From the NCBI RefSeq assembly GCF_042432495.1, contig NZ_JBHLXC010000015.1, positions 120,300 to 184,299 of the forward strand: a DNA stretch of 64,000 nucleotides. Reading direction: 5' to 3'. The notes below the pieces were generated by a model. The model did no database searches, was not told the DNA's origin, and saw nothing but the letters and a program-made list of their open reading frames with translations. A program made the position numbers and the translations under genes. This document shows positions 31,967 through 40,704 of the stretch, piece after piece. Position 1 is the stretch's first letter. Every line of letters starts with the position of its first letter. The stretch comes from Pseudochelatococcus lubricantis (GTDB lineage: Bacteria > Pseudomonadota > Alphaproteobacteria > Rhizobiales > Beijerinckiaceae).

Positions 31967-33295
31967 ATGAGCTATCACAACCCCCATACCCCGCCGCGCA
32001 AGTCCGCGACCTTCGACGATTACACGCTGGCGGAAATCCGCCGCGCCGCCGCGACCGGCATCTACGACATCCGCGGCGGCGGAACGAAGCGCAAGGTGCC
32101 GCATTTCGACGACCTGCTCTTCCTTGGTGCCTCGATGTCGCGCTACCCGCTCGAAGGCTACCGCGAGAAATGCGAGACCTCAGTCACCCTTGGAACACGT
32201 TTTGCGAGGAAGCCCATTCAGTTGAAGATTCCGATCACGATCGCGGGCATGAGCTTCGGCGCATTGTCCGCGCCCGCGAAGGAGGCCCTCGGGCGCGGCG
32301 CGACGCTGGCCGGAACTTCGACGACGACGGGCGATGGCGGCATGACGGACGAAGAACGCGGGCACAGCGAGATCCTCGTTTACCAGTATCTCCCCTCCCG
32401 CTACGGGATGAACCCGCGCGACCTGCGCCGCGCGGATGCGATCGAGGTCGTGGTCGGCCAGGGCGCGAAGCCCGGCGGCGGCGGCATGCTGCTCGGCCAG
32501 AAGATTTCCGACCGCGTGGCCGAGATGCGCACGCTTCCCAAAGGCATCGACCAGCGCTCCGCCTGCCGCCATCCGGACTGGACCGGCCCCGACGATCTGG
32601 AAATCAAGATCCTGGAGCTGCGGGAGATCACGGACTGGGAGAAGCCGATCTACATCAAGATTGGCGGCGCGCGGCCGTATTACGACACAGCGCTCGCGGT
32701 CAAGGCGGGAGCGGACGTGGTGGTGCTCGACGGCATGCAGGGCGGCACGGCGGCGACACAGGACGTCTTCATCGAGCATGTCGGCATGCCGACGCTCGCC
32801 TGCATCCGCCCCGCCGTTCAGGCGCTGCAGGATCTGGGCATGCATCGCAAGGTGCAGCTTGTCGTCTCCGGCGGCATCCGGTCGGGCGCCGATGTCGCCA
32901 AGGCGCTGGCGCTGGGGGCAGACGCGGTGTCGATCGGTACCGCCGCGCTCGTCGCCATCGGTGACAACGATCCGCGCTGGGAGGACGAGTATCGGGCGCT
33001 CGGCAGCACGGCGGGTGCCTACGACGACTGGCACGAGGGCAAGGACCCGGCCGGCATCACCACGCAGGATCCGGAGCTGGCGAGCCGTCTCGATCCCGTC
33101 ACCGCCGGCCGGAAGCTTGCCAACTACCTCAAGGTCATGACGCTGGAAGCCCAGACCATCGCCCGCGCCTGCGGCAAGAACCACCTGCACAACCTGGAGC
33201 CGGAAGATCTCTGCGCCCTGACGCTCGAAGCGGCGGCGATGGCGCAGGTGCCGCTCGCCGGTACCGGCTGGTATCCGGGCAAGAACGGCTTTTGA
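31967..33295 (+). CDS. mgsC: N-methylglutamate synthase subunit C / GlxD, FMN-binding glutamate synthase family
   Basis: 442 aa from ATG 31967. It is a TIM-barrel FMN domain of the glutamate-synthase type: TIAGMSFGALSAPAKEALGRGATLAGTSTTTGDGGMTDEER, VVGQGAKPGGGGMLLGQKI, YIKIGGARPYYDTALAVKAGADVVVLDGMQGGTAATQ and LVVSGGIRSGADVAKALALGADAVSIGTAAL. A Cys/His-containing C-terminus follows (ACGKNHLHNLEPEDLCALT). It is the catalytic subunit that transfers methylamine nitrogen to 2-oxoglutarate. It lies 113 bp downstream of mgsB and 119 bp upstream of gmaS. Confidence 0.93.
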   Translation: MSYHNPHTPPRKSATFDDYTLAEIRRAAATGIYDIRGGGTKRKVPHFDDLLFLGASMSRYPLEGYREKCETSVTLGTRFARKPIQLKIPITIAGMSFGALSAPAKEALGRGATLAGTSTTTGDGGMTDEERGHSEILVYQYLPSRYGMNPRDLRRADAIEVVVGQGAKPGGGGMLLGQKISDRVAEMRTLPKGIDQRSACRHPDWTGPDDLEIKILELREITDWEKPIYIKIGGARPYYDTALAVKAGADVVVLDGMQGGTAATQDVFIEHVGMPTLACIRPAVQALQDLGMHRKVQLVVSGGIRSGADVAKALALGADAVSIGTAALVAIGDNDPRWEDEYRALGSTAGAYDDWHEGKDPAGITTQDPELASRLDPVTAGRKLANYLKVMTLEAQTIARACGKNHLHNLEPEDLCALTLEAAAMAQVPLAGTGWYPGKNGF

Positions 33296-33414
33296 GAGGG
33301 CATCTACACCTGCGGCCTGCAACGGGAGGGCATGGTCCGCATCAGCTTAAATAAACGATGGATATCCAGACAAACCGCGGAACAAGCGGCGGATATCCGA
33401 CAAGGGGAACTGAA

Positions 33415-34722
33415 GTGACGCAGGAGCTTTCCAAATACGCTGCTGAAAACGGAATAAAATATTTCATGATCAGCTACACGGACCTTTTCGGCGGTCAGCG
33501 CGCGAAACTGGTCCCGGCTGCGGCGATCGCCGACATGCAGAGGGATGGCGCGAGCTTCGCCGGCTTTGCGACGTGGCTCGATCTCACCCCCGCCCATCCC
33601 GACCTGTTTGCCGTCCCCGACCCATCGTCCGTGATCCGGCTACCCTGGAACAAGGATGTCGCCTGGGTCGCCGCCGACTGCATCATGGACGATGCGCCGG
33701 TGGAACAGGCGCCGCGCGTCCTGCTCAAGCGGCTGATCGCCGAGGCCGCCCGGGAGGGGCTGCGCGTAAAAACCGGCGTCGAGGCGGAGTTCTTCCTCAT
33801 TTCGCCTGACGGCTCAAAGATTTCCGACGAGTTCGATACCGCCCAGAAGCCCTGCTACGACCAGCAGGCGGTGATGCGCCGCTACGATGTCATCGCCGAG
33901 ATCTGCGACAGCATGCTCGAACTCGGCTGGAAGCCGTACCAGAACGACCACGAGGACGCGAACGGCCAGTTCGAGATGAACTGGGAATACGACGACGCGC
34001 TGCGCACCGCCGACAAGCATTCGTTCTTCAAGTTCATGGTGAAGTCGATCGCGGAAAAGCACGGGCTACGCGCGACATTCATGCCCAAGCCCTTCAAGGG
34101 CCTGACCGGGAACGGCTGCCACGCGCATATCTCGGTCTGGGACCTCGACGGAGAGGTCAACGCCTTCGCCGACAAGTCGATGCCCTTCGGGCTCTCGGCG
34201 CAGGGCAAGCACTTCCTCGGCGGCATCATGAAACACGCCTCGGCGCTTGCGGCCGTCACCAATCCGACGGTCAATTCCTACAAACGCATCAATGCGCCGC
34301 GGACCACCTCGGGCGCCACCTGGGCGCCGAACGCGGTGACCTGGACCGGCAACAACCGCACCCACATGGTGCGCGTGCCCGGCCCCGGCCGCTTCGAGCT
34401 GCGCCTGCCGGACGGCGCCGTCAACCCGTACCTGCTACAGGCGATCGTCATCGCCGCCGGCCTGTCCGGCATTCGCTCGAAAGCCGATCCGGGGCAGCAT
34501 CACGACATCGACATGTACGCTGCGGGGCATACTGTCACCGATGCCCCGCGGCTGCCGCTCAACCTGCTCGACGCGCTGCGCGAATACGAGAAGGACGAGG
34601 TCCTGCGGAAGGCGCTGGGCAATGCGTTCTCGTCCGCCTACCTCAAGCTCAAGCACAACGAGTGGAACATGTACTGCTCGCAGTTCACGAGCTGGGAACA
34701 CGCGACCACCCTCGATATCTGA
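33415..34722 (+). CDS. gmaS: Gamma-glutamylmethylamide synthetase / type III glutamine synthetase (GmaS/GlnT)
   Basis: 435 aa from GTG 33415, which has AGGGGAAC eight bases upstream and gives the length usual for GlnT/GmaS; an in-frame ATG at 33358 lacks a ribosome site. Glutamine-synthetase motifs are present: GVEAEFFLI, NGQFEMNW, GNGCHAHISVWD, NPTVNSYKR and PGRFELRLPDGAVNPYLL. GmaS ligates methylamine to glutamate with ATP to give gamma-glutamylmethylamide, which MgsABC uses. Family-wise it cannot be separated from GlnT by eye; position directly after mgsABC makes the methylamine role strongly preferred. Confidence 0.9.
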   Translation: MTQELSKYAAENGIKYFMISYTDLFGGQRAKLVPAAAIADMQRDGASFAGFATWLDLTPAHPDLFAVPDPSSVIRLPWNKDVAWVAADCIMDDAPVEQAPRVLLKRLIAEAAREGLRVKTGVEAEFFLISPDGSKISDEFDTAQKPCYDQQAVMRRYDVIAEICDSMLELGWKPYQNDHEDANGQFEMNWEYDDALRTADKHSFFKFMVKSIAEKHGLRATFMPKPFKGLTGNGCHAHISVWDLDGEVNAFADKSMPFGLSAQGKHFLGGIMKHASALAAVTNPTVNSYKRINAPRTTSGATWAPNAVTWTGNNRTHMVRVPGPGRFELRLPDGAVNPYLLQAIVIAAGLSGIRSKADPGQHHDIDMYAAGHTVTDAPRLPLNLLDALREYEKDEVLRKALGNAFSSAYLKLKHNEWNMYCSQFTSWEHATTLDI

Positions 34723-34890
34723 GAGTCCTCGCTGCGTCACGGATCGCCTTCCCCGCGCCTGAACGGGATGACTTTCCCCGATTGTCATCCCACCCCGTAC
34801 GCTTGAGCGCACGGAACCCCTTTCGGAGGCCGCTTCCCCCGATCCGGCGGCAGGCGCGAAAAGCTCTTCCCGCCGCCTTGAGAGAGAGCC

Positions 34891-35775
34891 ATGACAACAT
34901 TCATTCTCACTGTCACCTGCAAGTCCACACGCGGAATCGTGGCGGCAATATCGACCTATCTTGCCGGCAAGGGCTGCAACATCATCGACTCGTCGCAGTT
35001 CGACGACCTCGATACGGGGCGGTTCTTCATCCGTATCTCCTTCATTTCCGAGGAAGGTGTCGGCCGTCCGGCGCTGATCGAGGACTTCGGTCCGATCGCC
35101 GAAACATTCGGCATGACATGGAACATCCACAACGCCAGGGACCGCATGAAAGTCATGCTGATGGTCTCGCGCTTCGGCCATTGCCTGAACGACCTGCTCT
35201 ACCGTTGGAAGATCGGCGCGCTGCCGATCGATATCGTCGGCGTCGTGTCCAATCACTTCGATTACCAGAAGCTGGTCGTGAATCACGATATTCCCTTCCA
35301 CTACATCAAGGTGACGAAGGAGAACAAGCCGCAAGCCGAGGCGCAACTGCTCGACGTCATCCGGCAGACGGAAACGGAACTCGTCGTGCTCGCCCGCTAT
35401 ATGCAGGTGCTGTCGGACAGACTCTGCGAGGAGATGTCGGGCCGCATCATCAACATCCATCACTCCTTCCTGCCGAGCTTCAAGGGCGCCAATCCCTACA
35501 AACAGGCCTACCAGCGCGGCGTGAAGCTGATCGGCGCGACAGCCCACTACGTGACCGCGGACCTCGACGAGGGTCCGATCATCGAACAGGGCACGGCCCG
35601 CATCACCCATGCGCAGAGCCCCGATGACTATGTCTCCATCGGTCGCGATGTCGAAAGCCAGGTGCTGGCGCGCGCCATTCATGCGCACATCCACCACCGG
35701 ACGTTCATCAACGGCAACCGCACCGTCGTTTTCCCGGCGAGCCCCGGCAGCTATGCGTCCGAGCGGATGGGCTAA
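34891..35775 (+). CDS. purU: Formyltetrahydrofolate deformylase
   Basis: 294 aa. It has an N-terminal ACT domain (ILTVTCKSTRGIVAAISTYLAGKGCNIIDSSQFDD) followed by a formyltransferase-type domain (VVSNHFDYQKLVVNHDIPFHYI, ARYMQVLSDRLCEEMSGRIINIHHSFLPSFKGANPYKQAYQRGVKLIGATAHYVTADLDEGPIIEQ), with the catalytic Asn-His-Asp set. It hydrolyses 10-formyl-THF to formate and THF, recycling folate during methylamine growth. The gene is 168 bp downstream of gmaS and 3 bp before folD. Pairing with folD beside sox/mgd genes is a known arrangement. Confidence 0.96.
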   Translation: MTTFILTVTCKSTRGIVAAISTYLAGKGCNIIDSSQFDDLDTGRFFIRISFISEEGVGRPALIEDFGPIAETFGMTWNIHNARDRMKVMLMVSRFGHCLNDLLYRWKIGALPIDIVGVVSNHFDYQKLVVNHDIPFHYIKVTKENKPQAEAQLLDVIRQTETELVVLARYMQVLSDRLCEEMSGRIINIHHSFLPSFKGANPYKQAYQRGVKLIGATAHYVTADLDEGPIIEQGTARITHAQSPDDYVSIGRDVESQVLARAIHAHIHHRTFINGNRTVVFPASPGSYASERMG

Positions 35776-35778
35776 GCC

Positions 35779-36678
35779 ATGGCTGACATCATCGATGGCA
35801 AGCAGGTCGCCGCATCCGTGACCGCGGCGGTAAAAACGGCAGCCCTCGCGCTGCAACAGCAACGCGGAGTGACGACAGGCCTGGCGGTCGTCATCGTCGG
35901 CGACGATCCGGCAAGCCACACCTACGTGGCCGCGAAAAGCCGCATGGCGAAGGAATGCGGCTTCAACTCCGTCCAACACACGCTGCCCGCGCAGACAACG
36001 CAAGAAGAACTCGCCGCTCTCGTCCGGATGCTCAATGACGACGACGCCATCCATGGCATACTCGTCCAGCTGCCGCTGCCGGGGCATCTCGACCCGGAGC
36101 CGCTCATCCAGGCGATCCGGCCGGAAAAGGACGTCGACGGCCTCCACGTCATCAATGCCGGCAAGCTGGCGACGGGCGATCTTGCCACCGGCCTCGTCTC
36201 CTGCACGCCAGCGGGCGCCATGGTCTTCGTCCGCCAGGTACACGGGGCGGACCTGTCGGGCCTCAACGCCGTCGTGATCGGACGCTCGAACCTGTTCGGG
36301 AAGCCCATGGCGCAGTTGCTGCTGCACGCCAACGCCACGGTGACGGTTACGCACTCGCGCACCCGTGACCTCCCGTCCCTCTGCCGCAACGCGGACATCC
36401 TCGTTGCGGCCGTGGGCCGTCCCGAGATGGTAAAGGCCGATTGGGTGAAGCCCGGAGCGACCGTGATCGATGTCGGTATCAACCGCATTCCCGCACCCGA
36501 ACGGGGCGAGGGCAAGACCCGCCTCGTCGGCGACGTCGCCTTCGCGGAATGCGCCGACCTCGCCGCCGCCATCACGCCGGTGCCCGGCGGCGTGGGTCCC
36601 ATGACCATCGCCATGCTGATGGCGAATACGGTGATCGCCGCCCACCGCGCCAGCGGGCTGACGCCGCCGACCTTCTGA
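35779..36678 (+). CDS. folD: Methylenetetrahydrofolate dehydrogenase / methenyl-THF cyclohydrolase
   Basis: 299 aa. FolD signatures are present: GDDPASHTYVAAKSRMAKECGF (with the catalytic Lys), HGILVQLPLPGHL, EKDVDGLHVINAGKLATG, GRSNLFGKPMAQLL and PVPGGVGPMTIAMLM. It converts methylene-THF to formyl-THF with NADP, which PurU then hydrolyses. It starts 3 bp after purU, so they are co-translated. This copy is probably specific for the amine pathway; a housekeeping folD may exist elsewhere. Confidence 0.97.
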   Translation: MADIIDGKQVAASVTAAVKTAALALQQQRGVTTGLAVVIVGDDPASHTYVAAKSRMAKECGFNSVQHTLPAQTTQEELAALVRMLNDDDAIHGILVQLPLPGHLDPEPLIQAIRPEKDVDGLHVINAGKLATGDLATGLVSCTPAGAMVFVRQVHGADLSGLNAVVIGRSNLFGKPMAQLLLHANATVTVTHSRTRDLPSLCRNADILVAAVGRPEMVKADWVKPGATVIDVGINRIPAPERGEGKTRLVGDVAFAECADLAAAITPVPGGVGPMTIAMLMANTVIAAHRASGLTPPTF

Positions 36679-36733
36679 CGATGCTGCGTCGCGGGGAAAT
36701 TCCGCTTGCGCCGCAGCAAATCGCGCATATAGT

Positions 36734-36751
36734 GAAGAAATAAATATTCTC
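36734..36751 (+). promoter_or_regulatory. Shared 18-bp motif upstream of dmmD
   Basis: GAAGAAATAAATATTCTC lies 27 bp upstream of the dmmD start, in the only AT-rich gap between folD and dmmD. It matches the mgsA-upstream motif at 30124-30141 in 15 of 18 positions and includes the inverted repeat GAATA/TATTC. Its position suggests a separate, co-regulated dmm promoter. Confidence 0.5.
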
Positions 36752-36777
36752 AATAATAAACCAGAGAGACGGACATC

Positions 36778-37911
36778 ATGACTGCAACATGGCGCTTTTC
36801 CGCCCTTGCGGACCGGCACCGGGCCCTGGGTTCCAGGCTTGAGGACTGGAACGGCATGGGTACCGCCTGGACATACGACAAGGACATCTACGAGGAACAT
36901 GCCGCCGTCCGCACGCGGGCCGGCCTCATGGACGTGTCGGGTCTCAGGAAGGTTCACCTCGTCGGCCCGCACGCCATCGCCGTGCTGGATGCGATAACGA
37001 CGCGGGACCTGAACAAGGTATATCCGGGAAAATCCGTCTACGCCTGCATGCTCAACGATCGCGGGCATTTCACGGAGGACTGCGTCGTGTATCGCACGGG
37101 GCCGAACGCCTGGATGCTGGTGCACGGATCGGGCTCCGGCCATGAGGAGGTCGTCAAGCAGGCCGCAGGGCGAAACTGCGCCGTTCTTTTCGACGACGAT
37201 CTGCACAATCTCTCGCTTCAGGGCCCCCTCGCCGTCGAGTACCTGCAAAGGCACGTGCCGGGCATCCGCGACCTGCGATACTTCCATCACATCCAGACCA
37301 CGCTGTTCGGCCTGCCCGCGATGATCTCGCGTACCGGCTACACCGGCGAGCGCGGCTACGAGATCTTCGTGCGCGGGCAGGACGCGCCCGCCGTATGGGA
37401 TCACATCGTCGGGGAAGGCGCGGAACTCGGCATCATCCCCGTCTCGTTCAGCGTCCTCGACATGCTGCGGGTCGAAAGCTACCTGCTGTTCTATCCTTAC
37501 GACAATTCGCAGATGTATCCCTTCGCGGACGAACCTCCCGGCGACAGCCTTTGGGAGCTTGGCCTTGCCTTCACGGTGAGCCCTGGCAAGACCGGTTTCC
37601 GCGGTGCGGAGGAGCATTGGCGCCTCAAGGGCAGGGAGCGCTTCAGGATATTCGGGCTGCTGATCGACGCCGACGGTCCCGCCGGCGCCGGGGACGAGGT
37701 CTGGGCCGACGACCGGAAGGTCGGCGTGATTACCTGCCCCTGCTATTCGAAGCTCACGGGCCGTTCGATGGCCATCGCCCGTCTCGACGTGGACAAGGCC
37801 GTGCAGGGCACGCCGCTGGAAGTCCGCGGCAAGTCGCTCGCCGCCAAGGCTATCGCCCACACGATCACCTTCGACGATCCCGACAAGAAGAAGCGAACCG
37901 CCGTCGGCTGA
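36778..37911 (+). CDS. dmmD: Dimethylamine monooxygenase-associated aminomethyltransferase (DmmD, GcvT family)
   Basis: 377 aa with GcvT-type folate-binding folds: WTYDKDIYEEHAAVRTRAGLMDVSGLRKVHLVGPHA, LNDRGHFTEDCVVYR, SRTGYTGERGYEIFV and a C-terminal GcvT domain (KTGFRGAEEHWRLKGRERFRIFGLLIDADG). In dmmDABC the protein is proposed to trap formaldehyde from N-demethylation as methylene-THF. It heads the four-gene dmm operon: next gene starts 11 bp later, and the dmmA-dmmB junction overlaps. Its own promoter is likely (motif at 36734). An ordinary glycine-cleavage T protein is unlikely, as gcvH and gcvP are absent. Confidence 0.85.
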   Translation: MTATWRFSALADRHRALGSRLEDWNGMGTAWTYDKDIYEEHAAVRTRAGLMDVSGLRKVHLVGPHAIAVLDAITTRDLNKVYPGKSVYACMLNDRGHFTEDCVVYRTGPNAWMLVHGSGSGHEEVVKQAAGRNCAVLFDDDLHNLSLQGPLAVEYLQRHVPGIRDLRYFHHIQTTLFGLPAMISRTGYTGERGYEIFVRGQDAPAVWDHIVGEGAELGIIPVSFSVLDMLRVESYLLFYPYDNSQMYPFADEPPGDSLWELGLAFTVSPGKTGFRGAEEHWRLKGRERFRIFGLLIDADGPAGAGDEVWADDRKVGVITCPCYSKLTGRSMAIARLDVDKAVQGTPLEVRGKSLAAKAIAHTITFDDPDKKKRTAVG

Positions 37912-37922
37912 GGGGACTTGCC

Positions 37923-38531
37923 ATGCTGGTGGAAGGCATCACGAGCCGCCCGGTCCATGGCGGGATACAAGTGGACCTGTTCGCGCGCCGGCATCTTTTC
38001 GCCCTGGAGGGAGAAGGCGCGCTCGCGCTTCTGGCGCAGGCTCCGGCGCTCGACGAGGCGTTCTTCGATCGCTGCGAGGTGTTGTACGCGGCTGCGAACG
38101 CCGCCGCCCGGGGCTACGACGAAGCGCTGGCAAGACTGAAGCCGGATCTGTACCGGCAAACGCCGACTGTCGAGACGCTGCTTTTCCGGCTGCGAGGGTG
38201 CCTTTCCAGGGCGACGATGGGCACGAGGCTCTACGTGGCGGGTGGCGAGGGTTTCATCGGTCGGTGCATGAACGTCGCCGCCGGCTTCGGCATGGATGCC
38301 GGCACAGTTCTCACGGAGCATCGCGGATCGGCCGCCCGGCGCGTCCAGTGCGTGCATTGCAAGGGCATCACCGAGGACGTGAGCGAAAGCCCCTTCGCAT
38401 GCAGCCACTGCGGGCTGAACCTTCTCGTCAGGGATCATTACTCGAAGCGCCTCGGGGCGTTTCAGGGAGTCTGCATCGACGCGGAGGAGCCCGTGTCGGC
38501 CAGCCGGACGCCTGAGGAGGTGTTCCAATGA
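37923..38531 (+). CDS. dmmA: DmmA-family small subunit of dimethylamine monooxygenase, C-terminal zinc ribbon
   Basis: 202 aa from ATG 37923. The N-terminal ~130 residues are an alpha/beta domain with no catalytic motif visible. The C-terminus has two CxxC knuckles (CVHCKGITEDVSESPFACSHCGLNLLVRDHYSKRLGAFQGV), a zinc ribbon or rubredoxin-like metal site. Its position between the GcvT-like dmmD and the reductase dmmB is that of dmmA in the described dmmDABC order. Its last 4 bp overlap dmmB (ATGA). The metal and precise role, perhaps electron transfer or subunit assembly, are not established here. Confidence 0.8.
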   Translation: MLVEGITSRPVHGGIQVDLFARRHLFALEGEGALALLAQAPALDEAFFDRCEVLYAAANAAARGYDEALARLKPDLYRQTPTVETLLFRLRGCLSRATMGTRLYVAGGEGFIGRCMNVAAGFGMDAGTVLTEHRGSAARRVQCVHCKGITEDVSESPFACSHCGLNLLVRDHYSKRLGAFQGVCIDAEEPVSASRTPEEVFQ

Positions 38532-39493
38532 GCGCTACATCCACGATACCTGTGCGCGTCAGCGAGATAGAACCCGTCGCCGAGAGTATCAAGCGGGTCC
38601 GGCTGGAACGTCCCGACGGCCGGCCGCTACCGCCGTTTTCGCCGGGCGCGCATGTCGTCGTTTCCATGAACGATGGCGGACGCATTCGCCGCAATCCCTA
38701 TTCGCTGATGTCGGAGCCCGACGACAGGGGATACTACGCCATCTCCGTGCTGCGCGCCGAGAAATCGCGCGGCGGCTCCGCCTTCATACACGACGTGTTG
38801 AAGGCGGGAGACGAACTCACCATAAGCCATCCCGTCAACCTCTTCCCGGCCGACAAGCGCGGACGCAAGCATATCCTCATCGCGGGCGGCATCGGGATCA
38901 CACCGTTCATCGCGATGATGGCCGGGTTCGCCCACGACAATGTGCCCTTCGAACTCCACTACGCCATGCGCTCCCGTGCTCACGGCGCCTATTGGCGGGA
39001 TCTCGTCGCAAACTACGGCGCACATCGTATCAAGCCATATTTCAGCGCCGAATATCAGGTTCTGCCCGTCGCGACACTGCTCGAAAATCAGCCGCTCGGC
39101 ACGCATGTCTATGTTTGCGGCCCGGACAGGCTGACCGACTGCGTGCTCGACGCCGCACGGAACACCGGCTGGCCGGCGGCCAACGTGCATACGGAACGCT
39201 TCCTCGCGCCGGCGGGCGGCAAGCCCTTCGATGTCGAACTCATCCGCTCGGGCATTACAGTGCATGTGGGCGAGCATGAGAGCATTCTGGAGGCTGTCGA
39301 GGCCGCCGGCATCGATGCCCCCTGCCTGTGCCGGGGAGGCGCATGCGGCCAATGCGAGACGTCCGTCATCGCCTGCGACGGCCAACTTCTTCACCATGAC
39401 GTCTACCTGTCCGACGACGAGAAAGCGGGAGGACGCAAGATCATGATCTGCGTCTCGCGCTTCGAAGGCACGAGACTGTCCCTTGATCTTTGA
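38528..39493 (+). CDS. dmmB: Dimethylamine monooxygenase reductase subunit (FNR-type, C-terminal 2Fe-2S)
   Basis: 321 aa of the phthalate-dioxygenase-reductase type. The FMN/FAD-binding barrel includes RRNPYSLMSEPDDRGYYAISV. The NAD-binding domain follows (HILIAGGIGITPFIAMMAGF, then HVYVCGPDRLTDCVLDAA). A C-terminal plant-type ferredoxin has Cys ligands in CLCRGGACGQCETSVIAC with the fourth Cys in KIMICVSR. It passes electrons from NAD(P)H to the heme oxygenase subunit encoded next. It overlaps dmmA by 4 bp and ends 22 bp before dmmC. Confidence 0.92.
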   Translation: MSATSTIPVRVSEIEPVAESIKRVRLERPDGRPLPPFSPGAHVVVSMNDGGRIRRNPYSLMSEPDDRGYYAISVLRAEKSRGGSAFIHDVLKAGDELTISHPVNLFPADKRGRKHILIAGGIGITPFIAMMAGFAHDNVPFELHYAMRSRAHGAYWRDLVANYGAHRIKPYFSAEYQVLPVATLLENQPLGTHVYVCGPDRLTDCVLDAARNTGWPAANVHTERFLAPAGGKPFDVELIRSGITVHVGEHESILEAVEAAGIDAPCLCRGGACGQCETSVIACDGQLLHHDVYLSDDEKAGGRKIMICVSRFEGTRLSLDL

Positions 39494-39515
39494 TAACGAC
39501 AGAGGGAGCCAAGCC

Positions 39516-40556
39516 ATGGCCATCATGTTCAGGCAGGAAACCTTCCGCGACGATTTCACCTACCGGAACAGTCCCGCCAATATTCACCGTTTCCCGTTTC
39601 CGTTCGATCGGGACGAATATGCGTACTCGGTGAACATCGAGCCTCACGTACCGGGACGGAAGGGCACCATCTGCGAAAGCCTGATCGACGTGGACGAGCA
39701 CTACGTCGCGGAAATGGCCGACCGGGCACTCGTGCTCAAGGAAGATCCGCTGCGCTACCAGGCCCTGCCGCATATGATGCAGGCGCAGTGGGACGTTCTC
39801 GAACTCCTCATGGAGCAGCAGGCTGCCGGATATCCCGAACACTTCTCGCTGACGAGGAACGGTGACCGGTGGCGATGGATCAACCGGCCACTCGGCATCG
39901 ACGACACTTTCACATTCGGCGCCCGCGAGACACTCCCGTATGAGCCGCTGGAGTATATCGGCCGGCAGACGCAAGGCGACCTGTGCATCGTCGACCAGCG
40001 GGACAACAATCTCTGGATGGACGCCGGGCTCGTCACCACACAGGCGGACTGGTCGCTGGATTTCGACGTCGGCATGAATTTCATGGAATGGCACGGCCCC
40101 GTTCCCCTCGCTCACGGGATGGGCATTTTCGACCGGGCACTGAAGTTTCTCCTGAACCTCCAGCTCGGCCAGCCCGTGCGCCGGTTCAACTGGACAATGA
40201 CCGTCAATCCGCGCCTGGATACCAGCCCCGAAAACTACCACAAGTGGGGGCGCGACCGGACGACTGTGACGCCCGTCAATGTCGGCCGGAAGGTGCACCT
40301 GCGCGTCGAGCTGCAAACTCTATGGCGGCTGCCGCGCTCGAACGCGATGCTGTTCGTGATCCGCTGCTACCTGATGAGCATGGAGGAACTCGTCACCGTT
40401 CCAAAATGGGCACGGCGTTTTCACAGGGTGCTCAAGACGCTGCCGCAGGAACTGGTCGACTACAAGGGCATGACGCGCTACCGCGACACCACCGTCGAAT
40501 GGCTTTCCCGCCATGACGACGGCGCTCCGACCTCACCGGGAATCTGGCCGGACTGA
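39516..40556 (+). CDS. dmmC: Heme-dependent oxidative N-demethylase family protein (DmmC, DUF3445)
   Basis: 346 aa from ATG 39516 with GAGGGAGCC upstream. The family pattern of DUF3445/HODM-alpha is visible: IHRFPFPFDRDEYAYSVNIEPH, RNGDRWRWINRPLGIDDTFTFG, LDFDVGMNFMEWHGPVPLAH, RRFNWTMTVNPRLDTSPENYHKWG, LRVELQTLWRLPRSNAMLFVIRCYLMSMEEL. In that family the subunit carries the heme where dimethylamine N-demethylation takes place, giving methylamine and formaldehyde. It ends the dmm operon. The heme ligand cannot be chosen from sequence alone. Confidence 0.9.
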   Translation: MAIMFRQETFRDDFTYRNSPANIHRFPFPFDRDEYAYSVNIEPHVPGRKGTICESLIDVDEHYVAEMADRALVLKEDPLRYQALPHMMQAQWDVLELLMEQQAAGYPEHFSLTRNGDRWRWINRPLGIDDTFTFGARETLPYEPLEYIGRQTQGDLCIVDQRDNNLWMDAGLVTTQADWSLDFDVGMNFMEWHGPVPLAHGMGIFDRALKFLLNLQLGQPVRRFNWTMTVNPRLDTSPENYHKWGRDRTTVTPVNVGRKVHLRVELQTLWRLPRSNAMLFVIRCYLMSMEELVTVPKWARRFHRVLKTLPQELVDYKGMTRYRDTTVEWLSRHDDGAPTSPGIWPD

Positions 40557-40704
40557 GACGGCGCCGCGGGCAGGACCGGCGCCATAACGGGCTCGACAAA
40601 TAATAATACAATAAAAAGCCGGAAAGGCAGAACGCCTGGCGGCACTGGGAGGATACGTGCGGAGGAATACATGACACGTTCAAGATAAACAGGGGAACAT
40701 ACGA

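Noticed and set aside
34435..37860. 1141-aa ORF on the minus strand
   Set aside because: It is a shadow antisense to gmaS, purU, folD and dmmD, all of which have strong family motifs. High GC with third-position bias keeps the antisense frame open.
36778..37911. Glycine-cleavage T protein (gcvT)
   Set aside because: The fold is GcvT-like, but no gcvH or gcvP is present and its operon partners are dmmABC, so DmmD is the better reading.
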